A stretch of DNA of 64,000 nucleotides from Pseudocalidococcus sp964653145 (GTDB taxonomy: Bacteria; Cyanobacteriota; Cyanobacteriia; Thermosynechococcales; Thermosynechococcaceae), in contig CAZZCG010000003.1 in NCBI GenBank assembly GCA_964653145.1, forward strand, positions 62,001 to 126,000. The letters run 5' to 3'. Each line of letters starts with the position of its first letter. Positions within the stretch are counted from its first letter, which is position 1. Positions 8,743 to 16,400 of this stretch are shown here, one piece after another. The translations under genes and the position numbers were made by a program. A model generated the notes under the pieces. It did not search any database. It saw only the letters and a program-made list of their open reading frames with translations, and was not told where the DNA came from.

Positions 8743-9450
8743 CTATTCATACTGCAGGGCTTTCCGGGGTAAACGGGGTGGGTCAAAGAACAGATCCGGG
8801 CGGGTTTTCCAAATGTAACTGAGGGCCATCACGGTAATAATGGCTTCCCCCACCCCAATCATCAGGTGCCAGCCCAGCATCGCCACAAGGGCCACCCCAA
8901 ACTCCACCGTTCCAGACAGGCCAATTTGGATTGCCGTAACAAAAGCCGCCACCATGACACTAGTCCAGGCCGCAATCGCTGAACCCACTGCCATCCCGCG
9001 CCAATGATTCATGCCCAGTAATCGCCGGATGCCAATGTAGAGGTAGTACCCACCAAAGGTGCCAATCAAGCCCATGTTGACAATGTTGGCCCCCAAGACC
9101 GTAATCCCCCCATCCTGGAAAAACACGGCTTGGACAATGAACACTACCGCCATCACCAAAGAACCGGCCCATGGCCCCACTAAGACCCCTGCCAATGTTC
9201 CCCCCAGTAAATGCCCTGAGGTGCCACCGGGGATTGGAAAGTTAATCATTTGGGCTGCAAAAATGAAGGCCGCAACGACTCCCATCAACGGCACAGTTTG
9301 TTCTTGGTAGGTCTGTTGGACTTTTTTCAGCGAGAGGGCGATTAAGCCAATGGCGATGATCCAGGTGACTAAACTGACGGGCCAACTTAAATAGCCATCG
9401 GGAATATGGAGGGCCAGGGGTAACCCAGCGGCAAGGGACAAAGTATTCAT
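8743..9450 (-). CDS. cbiM: Metal-binding substrate component CbiM of the Ni/Co importer
   Basis: A 235-residue membrane protein with about six to seven segments and the family stretch INFPIPGGTSGHLLGG (about residues 70-85), which carries a conserved metal-site histidine. Family members normally expose Met-His at the mature N-terminus and coordinate the metal through the amino group and His2. Here the equivalent sequence is Leu14-His15-IPDGYLSW after a short hydrophobic leader (NTLSLAAGLPLA). Cleavage after Ala13 would give a Leu-His N-terminus. A TGA lies in frame five codons upstream (TGA GAG TTA CTG TCC ATG), so no longer ATG-initiated leader is available. First gene of the importer operon; 151 bp separate it from rsmG and no cobalamin riboswitch core is recognisable there. 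Confidence 0.92.
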   Translation of the reverse strand: MNTLSLAAGLPLALHIPDGYLSWPVSLVTWIIAIGLIALSLKKVQQTYQEQTVPLMGVVAAFIFAAQMINFPIPGGTSGHLLGGTLAGVLVGPWAGSLVMAVVFIVQAVFFQDGGITVLGANIVNMGLIGTFGGYYLYIGIRRLLGMNHWRGMAVGSAIAAWTSVMVAAFVTAIQIGLSGTVEFGVALVAMLGWHLMIGVGEAIITVMALSYIWKTRPDLFFDPPRLPRKALQYE

Positions 9451-9601
9451 GGACAGTAACTCTCAGGCAATAACTCGGATCTCAGCGGCGATGCAGAACC
9501 CTTTTCGTACAGTGACTGAGGCATCGTTTAACCGCTTCGTTGCCACCATAACCCATATTCTTTTGAGTGGGGTTTTATGTAAACTTTGGTTTCAGGTGGG
9601 G

Positions 9602-10300
9602 TCACTCAGGCAGGGGAATTGGCTCGGGGCCTGGGCGACGAATAAACAGACAATGGCGTTGACTGCCGGTGAAGGGGGTTTGCAACGATAGGACTCGCTC
9701 GAGGGAGGCGCCACTGGTTTGGAGTAATCGTTCTAGGGCCTGGGACTCATGGGTTTGAAAATGCCCCCGATACAAAATGACCATGCCCCCCGGCCTGGTT
9801 AATGGTAAGGCATACCCCAGACACTGATCAATATTCCCCACTGCCCGCAACAACGCCACATCGAAACTGGCCTGGGGATAATAATCCTCTGCCCGCTTCC
9901 AGACCGGGGTGATGTTGCCAATGTCCAGTAGTTCGGGCAGGGAATCAAGGAAGTTCACCTTTTTCCGCCGGGCTTCCAAGAGGGTAATTTGCCAATTGGG
10001 TTGGGCAATGGCCACTGGAACCCCTGGAACCCCCGCCCCACTGCCAATGTCCACGACCTTGAACGGTGCTGCAACATCAGGGTGGGTCAACCAGGGCTGA
10101 ATTCCACTGAGGGCATCCCAGAGATGTTTTTCCCAAAAGTCACTGGCATCGGTGATGCGTGTCAAATTGAACTGGAGATTCGCCGCCACCATGGCTCGAT
10201 AAAACTGCTCAAATTTCTGGTGCTGTGCCACCGTCGGCTGCCAGGCCAGGGTATTTTGCCAGAGTTCAGTTGCGAGGGGTAACTCGATTAGGGTTGTCAT
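9602..10300 (-). CDS. rsmG: 16S rRNA (guanine527-N7)-methyltransferase RsmG
   Basis: A 232-residue class I SAM-dependent methyltransferase. The SAM-binding glycine motif VVDIGSGAGVPGVPVAIA (about residues 80-97) and ITLLEARRKKVNFLDSL are the RsmG hallmarks, followed by the ALLRAVG motif. It methylates N7 of G527 in 16S rRNA; loss gives low-level streptomycin resistance in other bacteria. Length matches the family. Transcribed away from gdhA's promoter but in the same direction, with 185 bp between them; cbiM follows. Confidence 0.95.
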   Translation of the reverse strand: MTTLIELPLATELWQNTLAWQPTVAQHQKFEQFYRAMVAANLQFNLTRITDASDFWEKHLWDALSGIQPWLTHPDVAAPFKVVDIGSGAGVPGVPVAIAQPNWQITLLEARRKKVNFLDSLPELLDIGNITPVWKRAEDYYPQASFDVALLRAVGNIDQCLGYALPLTRPGGMVILYRGHFQTHESQALERLLQTSGASLERVLSLQTPFTGSQRHCLFIRRPGPEPIPLPE

Positions 10301-10327
10301 GGTTTTCTCGTGTCCCGTTGTCTTATC

Positions 10328-10501
10328 CTAATCTTCCACCCAGGAGTCTGAAGCTTTTGGCAGCAGGAACCGGGCTATCCAGCCTATTGCTACTCCGATC
10401 AGGATACTGACTGGGCAATACCTAAACTTAACGGTGTTTGGGGTTTCTCGGGTGTTTCCAACCTGAACATCGGCGGATTCCAGGCTTAATGCCCGAGGTA
10501 G
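10328..10501 (-). other. Start-less open frame with a predicted membrane segment, downstream of gdhA
   Basis: Between gdhA and rsmG a 57-codon minus-strand frame runs from just after a TGA inside gdhA's end to a TAG at 10328-10330. Its translation is protein-like: a polar part (QVGNTRETPNTVKFRY) then a hydrophobic helix (VSILIGVAIGWIARFLLP) and a short acidic tail. It has no ATG, GTG or TTG before that helix; only non-standard starts such as CTG at 10483-10481 are available. It may be a decayed small membrane-protein gene, a gene with an unusual start, or chance. Confidence 0.22.
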
Positions 10502-11772
10502 TCATCCCGAATTCCCCGAGCTTTAATGGCTTCACTGATCCGCTGGAGGGCATGGACATAGGCCGCGGTGCGAAAGGGAATCGTCAATGATTGCGCAATG
10601 TACCAAATTTCGTTGGTTTCCCGTAACATTCGCTCCTGGAGTTTTTGGTCCACTTCCGCCGCAGTCCAATACCAACCACTGCGATTTTGCACCCACTCGA
10701 AATAGCTCACCGTCACCCCCCCGGCATTAACCAAAATATCAGGAAAAACCGGAATCCCTTTTTCAGCCAAAATCTCATCGGCAGCGGCGGTAATTGGGCC
10801 ATTGGCCACTTCAAAAATCACCTTGGCCTGGATTTGATTAGCATTATCAGCGGTAATTTGTTTTTCGAGGGCAGCGGGAATGAGAACATCCACGGGCAAG
10901 GCTAACAGTTGTTCATTGCTGATCCGTTCATGCTCAATCCGATGGCAAACGCTCCCGGCACAATACACTGCCTCCAGGCCTCGCGTGGTTTCCTTGTACT
11001 GTTTCAAGCTAGGAATATCCAGCCCCTCAGGCGCATAGACCCCACCCTGGGAATCACTGACAGCTACTACCCGATAGCCTGATCGCCAAAGGAGCTCGGC
11101 CAAGGTACCACCAGCATTACCAAAACCCTGAATGGCCACGGTTGTTTCTTTGGGGCCATAACCATAGCGAGGTAGGACGTTGTTGATGACGGTATAGGCC
11201 CCCTTAGCTGTGGCGGAATTGCGGCCGTAGCTTCCTCCCATGGCGATGGGCTTGCCCGTGACCACTCCCCGAATAATTCGGCGTTGAATCAAACTAAATT
11301 GATCCATCATCCAGCCCATGATCATGGCATTGGTATAAACATCGGGAGCCAGAATATCCATGTCCGGGCCAATAAAATCGGCAATGCCGTCAATGTAGCC
11401 CCGACTCAGCCGTTCCAATTCCATCACCGAAAGGGTTTTAGGATTCACGGTAATACCGCCTTTCGCACCCCCAAAGGGCAAATCCATCACCGCGCACTTA
11501 AAGGTCATCCAAAAGGCTAAGGATTCCACCTCATCCGCTGTGACGTTGGGATGGTAACGCACCCCCCCTTTGCCGGGGCCCCGCGTGTCCTCGTACCGCA
11601 CCCGATAACCCGGAAAGATTTTTAAGGAGCCGTCATCCATGCGGACAGGAATTGAAACGCGAATAGCTGCCTTGGGGTATTTCAATCGCTCGAGGGTATC
11701 TGCAGGTAATTCCAGATGGGTCATCGCCCGCTGCAATTGAATTTGAGCATCGGTCAGTTGGGAACCACTCAT
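10486..11772 (-). CDS. gdhA: Glutamate dehydrogenase (Glu/Leu/Phe/Val dehydrogenase family)
   Basis: 428 residues, the length of hexameric small-type GDH. The substrate-binding motif PFGGAKGGI with the catalytic lysine is near residue 103-111, GPDMDILAPDVYT follows, and the Rossmann nucleotide motif is GFGNAGGTLAELL (about residue 217). It interconverts 2-oxoglutarate plus ammonium and glutamate. The residue after the second beta strand is in VSDSQGG; an acidic residue at that site is usually read as NAD preference, but NADP use is common in cyanobacterial GDH, so cofactor is left open. The ATG at 11772 is preceded by GGAAA. Monocistronic as far as can be seen, with 98 bp upstream to the GNAT gene. 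Confidence 0.92.
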   Translation of the reverse strand: MSGSQLTDAQIQLQRAMTHLELPADTLERLKYPKAAIRVSIPVRMDDGSLKIFPGYRVRYEDTRGPGKGGVRYHPNVTADEVESLAFWMTFKCAVMDLPFGGAKGGITVNPKTLSVMELERLSRGYIDGIADFIGPDMDILAPDVYTNAMIMGWMMDQFSLIQRRIIRGVVTGKPIAMGGSYGRNSATAKGAYTVINNVLPRYGYGPKETTVAIQGFGNAGGTLAELLWRSGYRVVAVSDSQGGVYAPEGLDIPSLKQYKETTRGLEAVYCAGSVCHRIEHERISNEQLLALPVDVLIPAALEKQITADNANQIQAKVIFEVANGPITAAADEILAEKGIPVFPDILVNAGGVTVSYFEWVQNRSGWYWTAAEVDQKLQERMLRETNEIWYIAQSLTIPFRTAAYVHALQRISEAIKARGIRDDYLGH

Positions 11773-11836
11773 AAAAATTTCCCTATGGATTTGGGTTCTG
11801 ATCGGGGTTTACCCACATTTTAGGTGGCTACCTCCC

Positions 11837-11846
11837 CCAGGCCTGG
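11837..11846. repeat. CCAGGCCTGG palindrome, one copy of a dispersed highly repeated decamer
   Basis: This intergenic copy represents a family seen by eye across the window. Other exact copies start at 12833, 20885, 23298, 29413, 29512, 31891, 33768, 35327, 36910, 38703, 50721, 52023, 52881 and 55154; the list is probably incomplete. Several are intergenic (11837, 23298, 33768, 52023). Half-matches (CCAGGCC, GGCCTGG) are far more frequent. Its abundance resembles HIP1 in other cyanobacteria. Confidence 0.8.
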
Positions 11847-11870
11847 ATTATCAACTTTCATCAAAAAACC

Positions 11871-12344
11871 TTAAAGCTCCCCTGCTGACCGATACATTTC
11901 CACATGGGGAATCTCGTTGATCAGAAACTCCTCGGATACCACCTGAAAGCCAAAGCCCTGATAGAACTGAATCAAATAGGTTTGGGCGGTCATCCGCATT
12001 CCCAGGCCAGCAAAGGTGTGGTTGCCATAGAGGAGGGCGCGGCGGACTAGTTCTTGGGCCAGGCCTTGACGCCGAAAGTTCGGGACCACCAGTAAACGCC
12101 CTAAAGCTGGCTCGGGATATTTACATGCTGGATCAATGACCCGGGCATAGGCCGCCAATTCCTCCCCAGACCAGGCTATGAGATGCCAACTCACCTGATC
12201 CAAATCATCACAATCCTGATACAGAGATTGCTGTTCAATCCCAAACACCTGGGCCCGGGCTTGAAGAACCTGATACAGTTGCGGGGCCTGGAAGTTTGAA
12301 AAGCGGTGACTTTGCCAAAAAATTCTACTCAAAAGTTTACTCAT
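11871..12344 (-). CDS. GNAT family N-acetyltransferase (ElaA-like)
   Basis: A 157-residue protein from the ATG at 12344. The acetyl-CoA site is recognisable as GRLLVVPNFRRQGLAQELVRRAL (R/Q-x-x-G-x-A/G form), preceded by AYARVIDP and followed by QTYLIQFYQGFGFQVVSEEF, the arrangement of the ElaA subfamily. It transfers an acetyl group from acetyl-CoA to an unknown amine substrate. A longer frame from a TTG at 12482 adds 46 residues that do not resemble the family, so the internal ATG is preferred, though no good ribosome binding site precedes it. It lies between gdhA and tRNA-Leu. Confidence 0.8.
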   Translation of the reverse strand: MSKLLSRIFWQSHRFSNFQAPQLYQVLQARAQVFGIEQQSLYQDCDDLDQVSWHLIAWSGEELAAYARVIDPACKYPEPALGRLLVVPNFRRQGLAQELVRRALLYGNHTFAGLGMRMTAQTYLIQFYQGFGFQVVSEEFLINEIPHVEMYRSAGEL

Positions 12345-12564
12345 GAGACTTATTGCCTGGAAAGGATGCCAAAAACTGAGGCCCCTGCAGTTGGTTAATT
12401 GTCGTGGTTTCTGCCAATTAAAGGTCAAGTTACGAAATAAATACAGTAAAACCGGATGTGGTGGGCAAAATTCGAGGTTCAAATGACACTAATTCGTCAA
12501 AAGGATTAATTAATCCGTTAACCTACATCGAGAACCGCTCAAAGTTAAATTATCTTCCTGTGGA

Positions 12565-12648
12565 TGCGGAACCGGGGACTTGAACCCCGAAGTCCTTACG
12601 GACACTAGAACCTGAATCTAGCGCGTCTACCAATTCCGCCAGTTCCGC
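12565..12648 (-). tRNA. tRNA-Leu (anticodon CAG)
   Basis: 84-nt class II tRNA. The acceptor stem GCGGAAC (12648-12642) pairs with GTTCCGC (12572-12566) and the discriminator base is A. The anticodon stem CTAGA/TCTAG closes the loop TTCAGGT, giving anticodon CAG. The variable arm (GTCC GTAA GGAC) and the T-arm GGGGTTCAAGTCCCC are intact. The 3' CCA is not encoded. Confidence 0.97.
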
Positions 12649-12776
12649 TTAGTTCTACCTTGGGCCTGGTTAGCCAAGCCGATCTCTAATCTTTCCCTAA
12701 ACTCAGCATCTTCGTCAATCCCTCCTGACCAGTTCGCTCCATGCCAGAATAAAGGGCGTATTCTCAGGACTCTGTT

Positions 12777-14360
12777 TTGATTGAGGTTGATGTCCACCAA
12801 CAGTTGCGGGCCTATTTACGGGCAAAGGGAGGCCAGGCCTGGCCCCATCACCTCACCTTGGCGCGAATGGTGGCCCGAACGCTCCGGTTAGAACGCAATG
12901 CTTTTATCCACGTTTCCGGGCAGGCGGCCTACGAACATCTCTACGGTCTGAGTTATCTATTACCCTTGTTGTTGCTGCCCGGGCCAGCGATTGTGGTAGC
13001 CCCAGAACCGGAAAAACAAAGGCTGCTGCAAACCCACCTTCCCAACCTCAGGGAGTTTTTTCCCATTCACAAGCCCATGGCCACCCGTTGCCCCAGACCA
13101 GGCGAAGGCTTCTCCGGTGTTTTGGTCTTAACCCAAGCTGAATGGTGGCAAGTTCTTCTGTCAGGAACATTCGACTTACCTAAGCGCATCGCAATTGTCA
13201 TGGATGGCCTGGAGGACTTGATCACAACTGGCCAAGAAATCCGGAGTATTATGATTAAACCCAGTGACTGGGATGACCTAATTTTCCTTTTTCCCCAGCA
13301 GCGAGACGGGATCCGGGCAGTACAGGTCAAACTTTTCCATCAGGCCTTTCAACACCCAGCAAATCCCTACCAGCGCCATCGACTGACCTCCACAGAAATT
13401 CAATTATTCCAAACCCTTCTGAGTATCCTGAGGGAAGTTGAGCCAAATCTTCCGCCTCCTTGGTTGGCCTGGCAATCCATAGTCCAAAATCCGGTTGCCG
13501 CCTCCACCTGCTTGACCCTGAGTCGAGATCAACACCATGGACAGGTACACTATCGGGCGACCCCCCTGAAAAGTAGCGACCAGCTCCAGCCCCTGTGGTC
13601 ACAACACCCCCTTGTCCTCATCAGTCGTCACCTTGACCCTACGTCTCAGTCCCTGCGGTTCTGCCAAGATTTAGGCTTAGGCTCCCTAGAGTTCACGTTT
13701 TTGAGCTTTCCTCCGGATCGTCACCGGGAAACATTGACCCTCTTTTTACCCTCCCAGCTACCATTGCCCAACACCCCAGAATTTGCCCAGCACCTCCACA
13801 CCCACCTTTGTCAACTGCTCCTGAAACTTCAGCCGCCCGCTACCCCAAATCCTCTTGGTTCCAGTTCCAGGCCCCCAGTCGTGGTCATTGTTGATGATGT
13901 CCCGTTACGGGAGCAGGTGGCAGCGGGATTGGCAGCCCAATTTGGTTCACAGGTTCAGGTGGAAGCTCCCCACACCGAGACCCAGGGGGTATTGGTCTGT
14001 GGTTGGGAGTTTTGGGTGCACCATAGCCGTCAGTTTCCCGCTCCTGCGGCCCTGTGTCTAGCCACCCTTCCGATTCCCTCCCGAGAACATCCCTATATCG
14101 CCAGTCAAATCGAAGCCTACAAACAGCGGGGCCTGGATTGGTTTCGAGAATTTTTGTGGGTGGAATGTTTACGACGCTTAGATAAAATCATCACCCCGCT
14201 CCGGGGAAAATCAACTCTTCTGGGTATTTATGACACGCGGGTTCTTTTTCGCAGCTACGGCCAGGATGTTCTAACCCTATTGACACCCTACGAGCCTTTG
14301 GAGACCCTAGATGACCTTCTGCCCAATGGTGAGCCCCACTCTCTGCCCCTATCGAGTTAA
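12777..14360 (+). CDS. Cyanobacterial helicase-like protein without a recognisable Walker A
   Basis: 527 residues. The N-terminus (EVDVHQQLRAYLR, then WPHHLTLARMVARTLRL) and the C-terminal half (VVVIVDDVPLREQVAAGLAAQFGSQVQVE, LVCGWEFWVHH, LATLPIPSREHPYI, RVLFRSYGQDVLTLLTPY) resemble cyanobacterial proteins usually labelled DinG-like helicase or helicase C-terminal domain. Where Walker A should be, the sequence is HVSGQAAYEHLYGLSYLL with no GKT/GKS, and the Walker B position reads VMDGLEDL rather than DEAH. A helicase-derived but non-catalytic or altered role is inferred. The start is TTG at 12777: an in-frame TAA lies at 12750, and AGGA at 12766-12769 is 7 nt away. No partner gene is evident. 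Confidence 0.72.
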   Translation: MIEVDVHQQLRAYLRAKGGQAWPHHLTLARMVARTLRLERNAFIHVSGQAAYEHLYGLSYLLPLLLLPGPAIVVAPEPEKQRLLQTHLPNLREFFPIHKPMATRCPRPGEGFSGVLVLTQAEWWQVLLSGTFDLPKRIAIVMDGLEDLITTGQEIRSIMIKPSDWDDLIFLFPQQRDGIRAVQVKLFHQAFQHPANPYQRHRLTSTEIQLFQTLLSILREVEPNLPPPWLAWQSIVQNPVAASTCLTLSRDQHHGQVHYRATPLKSSDQLQPLWSQHPLVLISRHLDPTSQSLRFCQDLGLGSLEFTFLSFPPDRHRETLTLFLPSQLPLPNTPEFAQHLHTHLCQLLLKLQPPATPNPLGSSSRPPVVVIVDDVPLREQVAAGLAAQFGSQVQVEAPHTETQGVLVCGWEFWVHHSRQFPAPAALCLATLPIPSREHPYIASQIEAYKQRGLDWFREFLWVECLRRLDKIITPLRGKSTLLGIYDTRVLFRSYGQDVLTLLTPYEPLETLDDLLPNGEPHSLPLSS

Positions 14361-14452
14361 GAGCCACTGACATCTGATTGCAAAAGGCTGGACGGAAACG
14401 GGAGCGTGCTTTATCGTTAGGGGAAGTCAATAACCTGTGGGGAGGGTTAAAC

Positions 14453-15376
14453 ATGGGTGCTTTAAAACGCCATCAATTTTTACGACGGGTCGGACAAACA
14501 GCGGGTTTGGTGATTCTGGGGGGAACCTTAAAAAGTGGCCTGGTGGCCTGCTCTGGCAATGTCTCTGAACCTCCCGCTAGCACCAGTTCTCCTGCGACGG
14601 TTCCCAGCACTGGCTTGATGATGCCGGGAAATCTCCAGTGGGGCGGAGAGGCCACCAGTGGGGCTCCCTTTGTCTTTTACAATCCGGAAAACCCCGCTGA
14701 ACTGATTGGCTTTGAGGTGGAAATTGCCCAGGCCCTGGCTGAGCTCATGGGGGCACAGCCAACCTTTATCCAAACCTCCTACGCCCAATTGGGTGCCTCT
14801 TTGGCTGCGAATCGCTTTGACATGATCATGAACGGCTGGGAAATTGATGCGGATCGGGAACTGACCCAAGTTTTCTCAGAGCCCTATTACCGTTATGGAC
14901 AACAGATTGTTGTGCGGGCCGATGATGAACGATTTGCTGACTTTAACGCGGATAGTGATGTTACCCTCGCTGATTTGGCTGGGATGGTTGTTGGCACTGG
15001 CCTGGGATACAAAGCAGAAGAAATTCTCCGGAGTGACCCCAACATTGAGACCCGCGCCTACGATGGCAATTTGCCCTTTGATGACCTGATGCAGCGGCGG
15101 ATTGATGCAGTCTTCCTCGATGGCCCGATTGTGGCCTATTACGTCTTGGGAAGTGGCCCAGGCGGAACTGTTGAAACCAGCTTAAAACCCATTGGGCAGC
15201 CGATTTACTTGAATAACTACGTCATTGCCTTCAACAAGAGCAGTCCCAAAGGGGAAACCCTCAAAGCTGAAATTGACCAGGCCCTGAAAGTGCTCAAGGA
15301 AAATGGGACACTGCGGGGTATTTATGAAAAATGGAAAATGTGGAATAGCAAGCAGGCTGAAATTGGAATTCAATAG
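14453..15376 (+). CDS. Amino-acid-type ABC transporter substrate-binding lipoprotein
   Basis: A 307-residue family 3 periplasmic binding protein. The N-terminus has twin Arg then a hydrophobic run ending in a lipobox LVAC with Cys33, so it is expected to be lipid-anchored. The ligand-binding core begins at LMMPGNLQWGG and includes GFEVEIAQALAELMG, RFDMIMNGWEID and LAGMVVGTGLGYKAEEIL, typical of polar amino-acid binding proteins. The ATG at 14453 has GGGGAGGG upstream; an in-frame ATG at 14378 would add 25 residues and hide the signal peptide, so it is rejected. The permease gene starts 9 bp after its stop. Ligand unknown. Confidence 0.88.
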   Translation: MGALKRHQFLRRVGQTAGLVILGGTLKSGLVACSGNVSEPPASTSSPATVPSTGLMMPGNLQWGGEATSGAPFVFYNPENPAELIGFEVEIAQALAELMGAQPTFIQTSYAQLGASLAANRFDMIMNGWEIDADRELTQVFSEPYYRYGQQIVVRADDERFADFNADSDVTLADLAGMVVGTGLGYKAEEILRSDPNIETRAYDGNLPFDDLMQRRIDAVFLDGPIVAYYVLGSGPGGTVETSLKPIGQPIYLNNYVIAFNKSSPKGETLKAEIDQALKVLKENGTLRGIYEKWKMWNSKQAEIGIQ

Positions 15377-15385
15377 CAGGAGGGG

Positions 15386-16063
15386 ATGGCAGTCATGGAT
15401 TTAGCGTTACGGGCCTTACCTGCCTTTTTGCAAGGAACCTTAAATACGCTGATTTACTGTGCCGTTTCTTTTCCGATCGCGGTGCTGTTGGGACTTGTCT
15501 TAGCGGCCATGTCTGCCTCGCAGTTTATCTGGTTGGCCTGGCCCGCCCGATTCTTTATTGAAGTCACCCGCGGCACCCCGATTATTACCCAAATTCTGCT
15601 GCTCTACTACGGGGTTGGGGCTGTTTTAGCCCAATTAGACCTCTCCACCATCGTCAATGCTTGGACAGCGGGGATTACCTCCTTAGCCCTTAACTATGCC
15701 GCCTACGAAGCTGAGGTGTTTCGGGCCGGGTTTAACTCCGTAGAGCGGGGGCAACGGGAAGCGGCTCTTTCCTTAGGTATGACCGATAATCAGGGGTTTG
15801 TCCATGTGATCCTGCCCCAGGCCTTCCAACTGGTGATCCCCCCATTGGTCAACGATTTTATTTACATGCTCAAGGACTCGGCCATTGTCAGTGTGATTGC
15901 TGGGATGGATTTAACCTCAGTCATGACCAGATGGACAATTAGCAACAGTAGCAATCCCTTTCCCCTCTACGTTTTAGCTCTGCTCTTATATCTGGCCTTG
16001 AGCTTACCGATTGCCTGGGTGGGGCGGATCTTCGAGCACCGGGTCAGAGCTGCCTTTCGCTAA
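15386..16063 (+). CDS. Amino-acid ABC transporter permease (HisM/GlnP type)
   Basis: A 225-residue membrane protein with about five segments. FLQGTLNTLIYC at the N-terminus, IEVTRGTPIITQILLLYYG, and the EAA loop AAYEAEVFRAGFNSVERGQREAALSLG followed by ILPQAFQLVIPPLVNDFI are family signatures. It forms the inner-membrane channel for the ligand delivered by the preceding lipoprotein. AGGAGG at 15378-15383 is only 2 nt before the ATG at 15386; the ATG three codons in (15395) is 11 nt away, so either start is possible. No ATPase gene follows, so the ATPase must be encoded elsewhere. Confidence 0.9.
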   Translation: MAVMDLALRALPAFLQGTLNTLIYCAVSFPIAVLLGLVLAAMSASQFIWLAWPARFFIEVTRGTPIITQILLLYYGVGAVLAQLDLSTIVNAWTAGITSLALNYAAYEAEVFRAGFNSVERGQREAALSLGMTDNQGFVHVILPQAFQLVIPPLVNDFIYMLKDSAIVSVIAGMDLTSVMTRWTISNSSNPFPLYVLALLLYLALSLPIAWVGRIFEHRVRAAFR

Positions 16064-16092
16064 AAACTTAGTTGACTTAACCCAGGCCTCGC

Positions 16093-16251
16093 TTAATCGC
16101 CCAAGCCCCAGGAAAATATTAGGGCCAACACAACTAACCATCCCCAGGGAGGCAAATGAATCGCGTTGGCAATATCTAGGGGCAGATGTACGGCCAGTTT
16201 CGTGATCCAAACCGTCAAAAACGCAAAGTAGATCAAAAAAATAATGTGCAT
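16093..16251 (-). CDS. Small membrane protein, uncharacterised
   Basis: A 52-residue frame on the minus strand between the permease and the zinc-ribbon gene. It begins MHIIFLIYFAFLTVWITKLA, a hydrophobic helix, then a short amphipathic part (VHLPLDIANAIHLPPW) and a second hydrophobic segment (GWLVVLALIFSWGLGD). This hairpin layout and the clean sequence look like a genuine small membrane protein; I have the impression of similar cyanobacterial proteins but cannot name a family. A longer start at 16299 adds 16 polar residues and is less likely. No clear ribosome binding site. It fills most of the 337-bp gap. Confidence 0.5.
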   Translation of the reverse strand: MHIIFLIYFAFLTVWITKLAVHLPLDIANAIHLPPWGWLVVLALIFSWGLGD

Positions 16252-16400
16252 CGGACAAATATTGTGAGTTTTAGATTGAAATTGGGTGCTCAGTCGCATT
16301 AGAGCATCTGTCTGAACACACTGTAGCCCTAAAATGATTGGTTAATTGGCTATAGGTCCGCCTCTCAACCTGAAACTTTTCCTCGCTAATCTTCCTAACT

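Noticed and set aside
9451..9601. Possible cobalamin or nickel/cobalt riboswitch upstream of cbiM
   Set aside because: No B12-box or other riboswitch core could be found; the region is short and partly overlaps weak ORFs.
14453..14560. Tat signal peptide on the binding protein
   Set aside because: Two arginines are present, but the full SRRxFLK motif is not, and a lipobox cysteine follows a standard-looking hydrophobic run.
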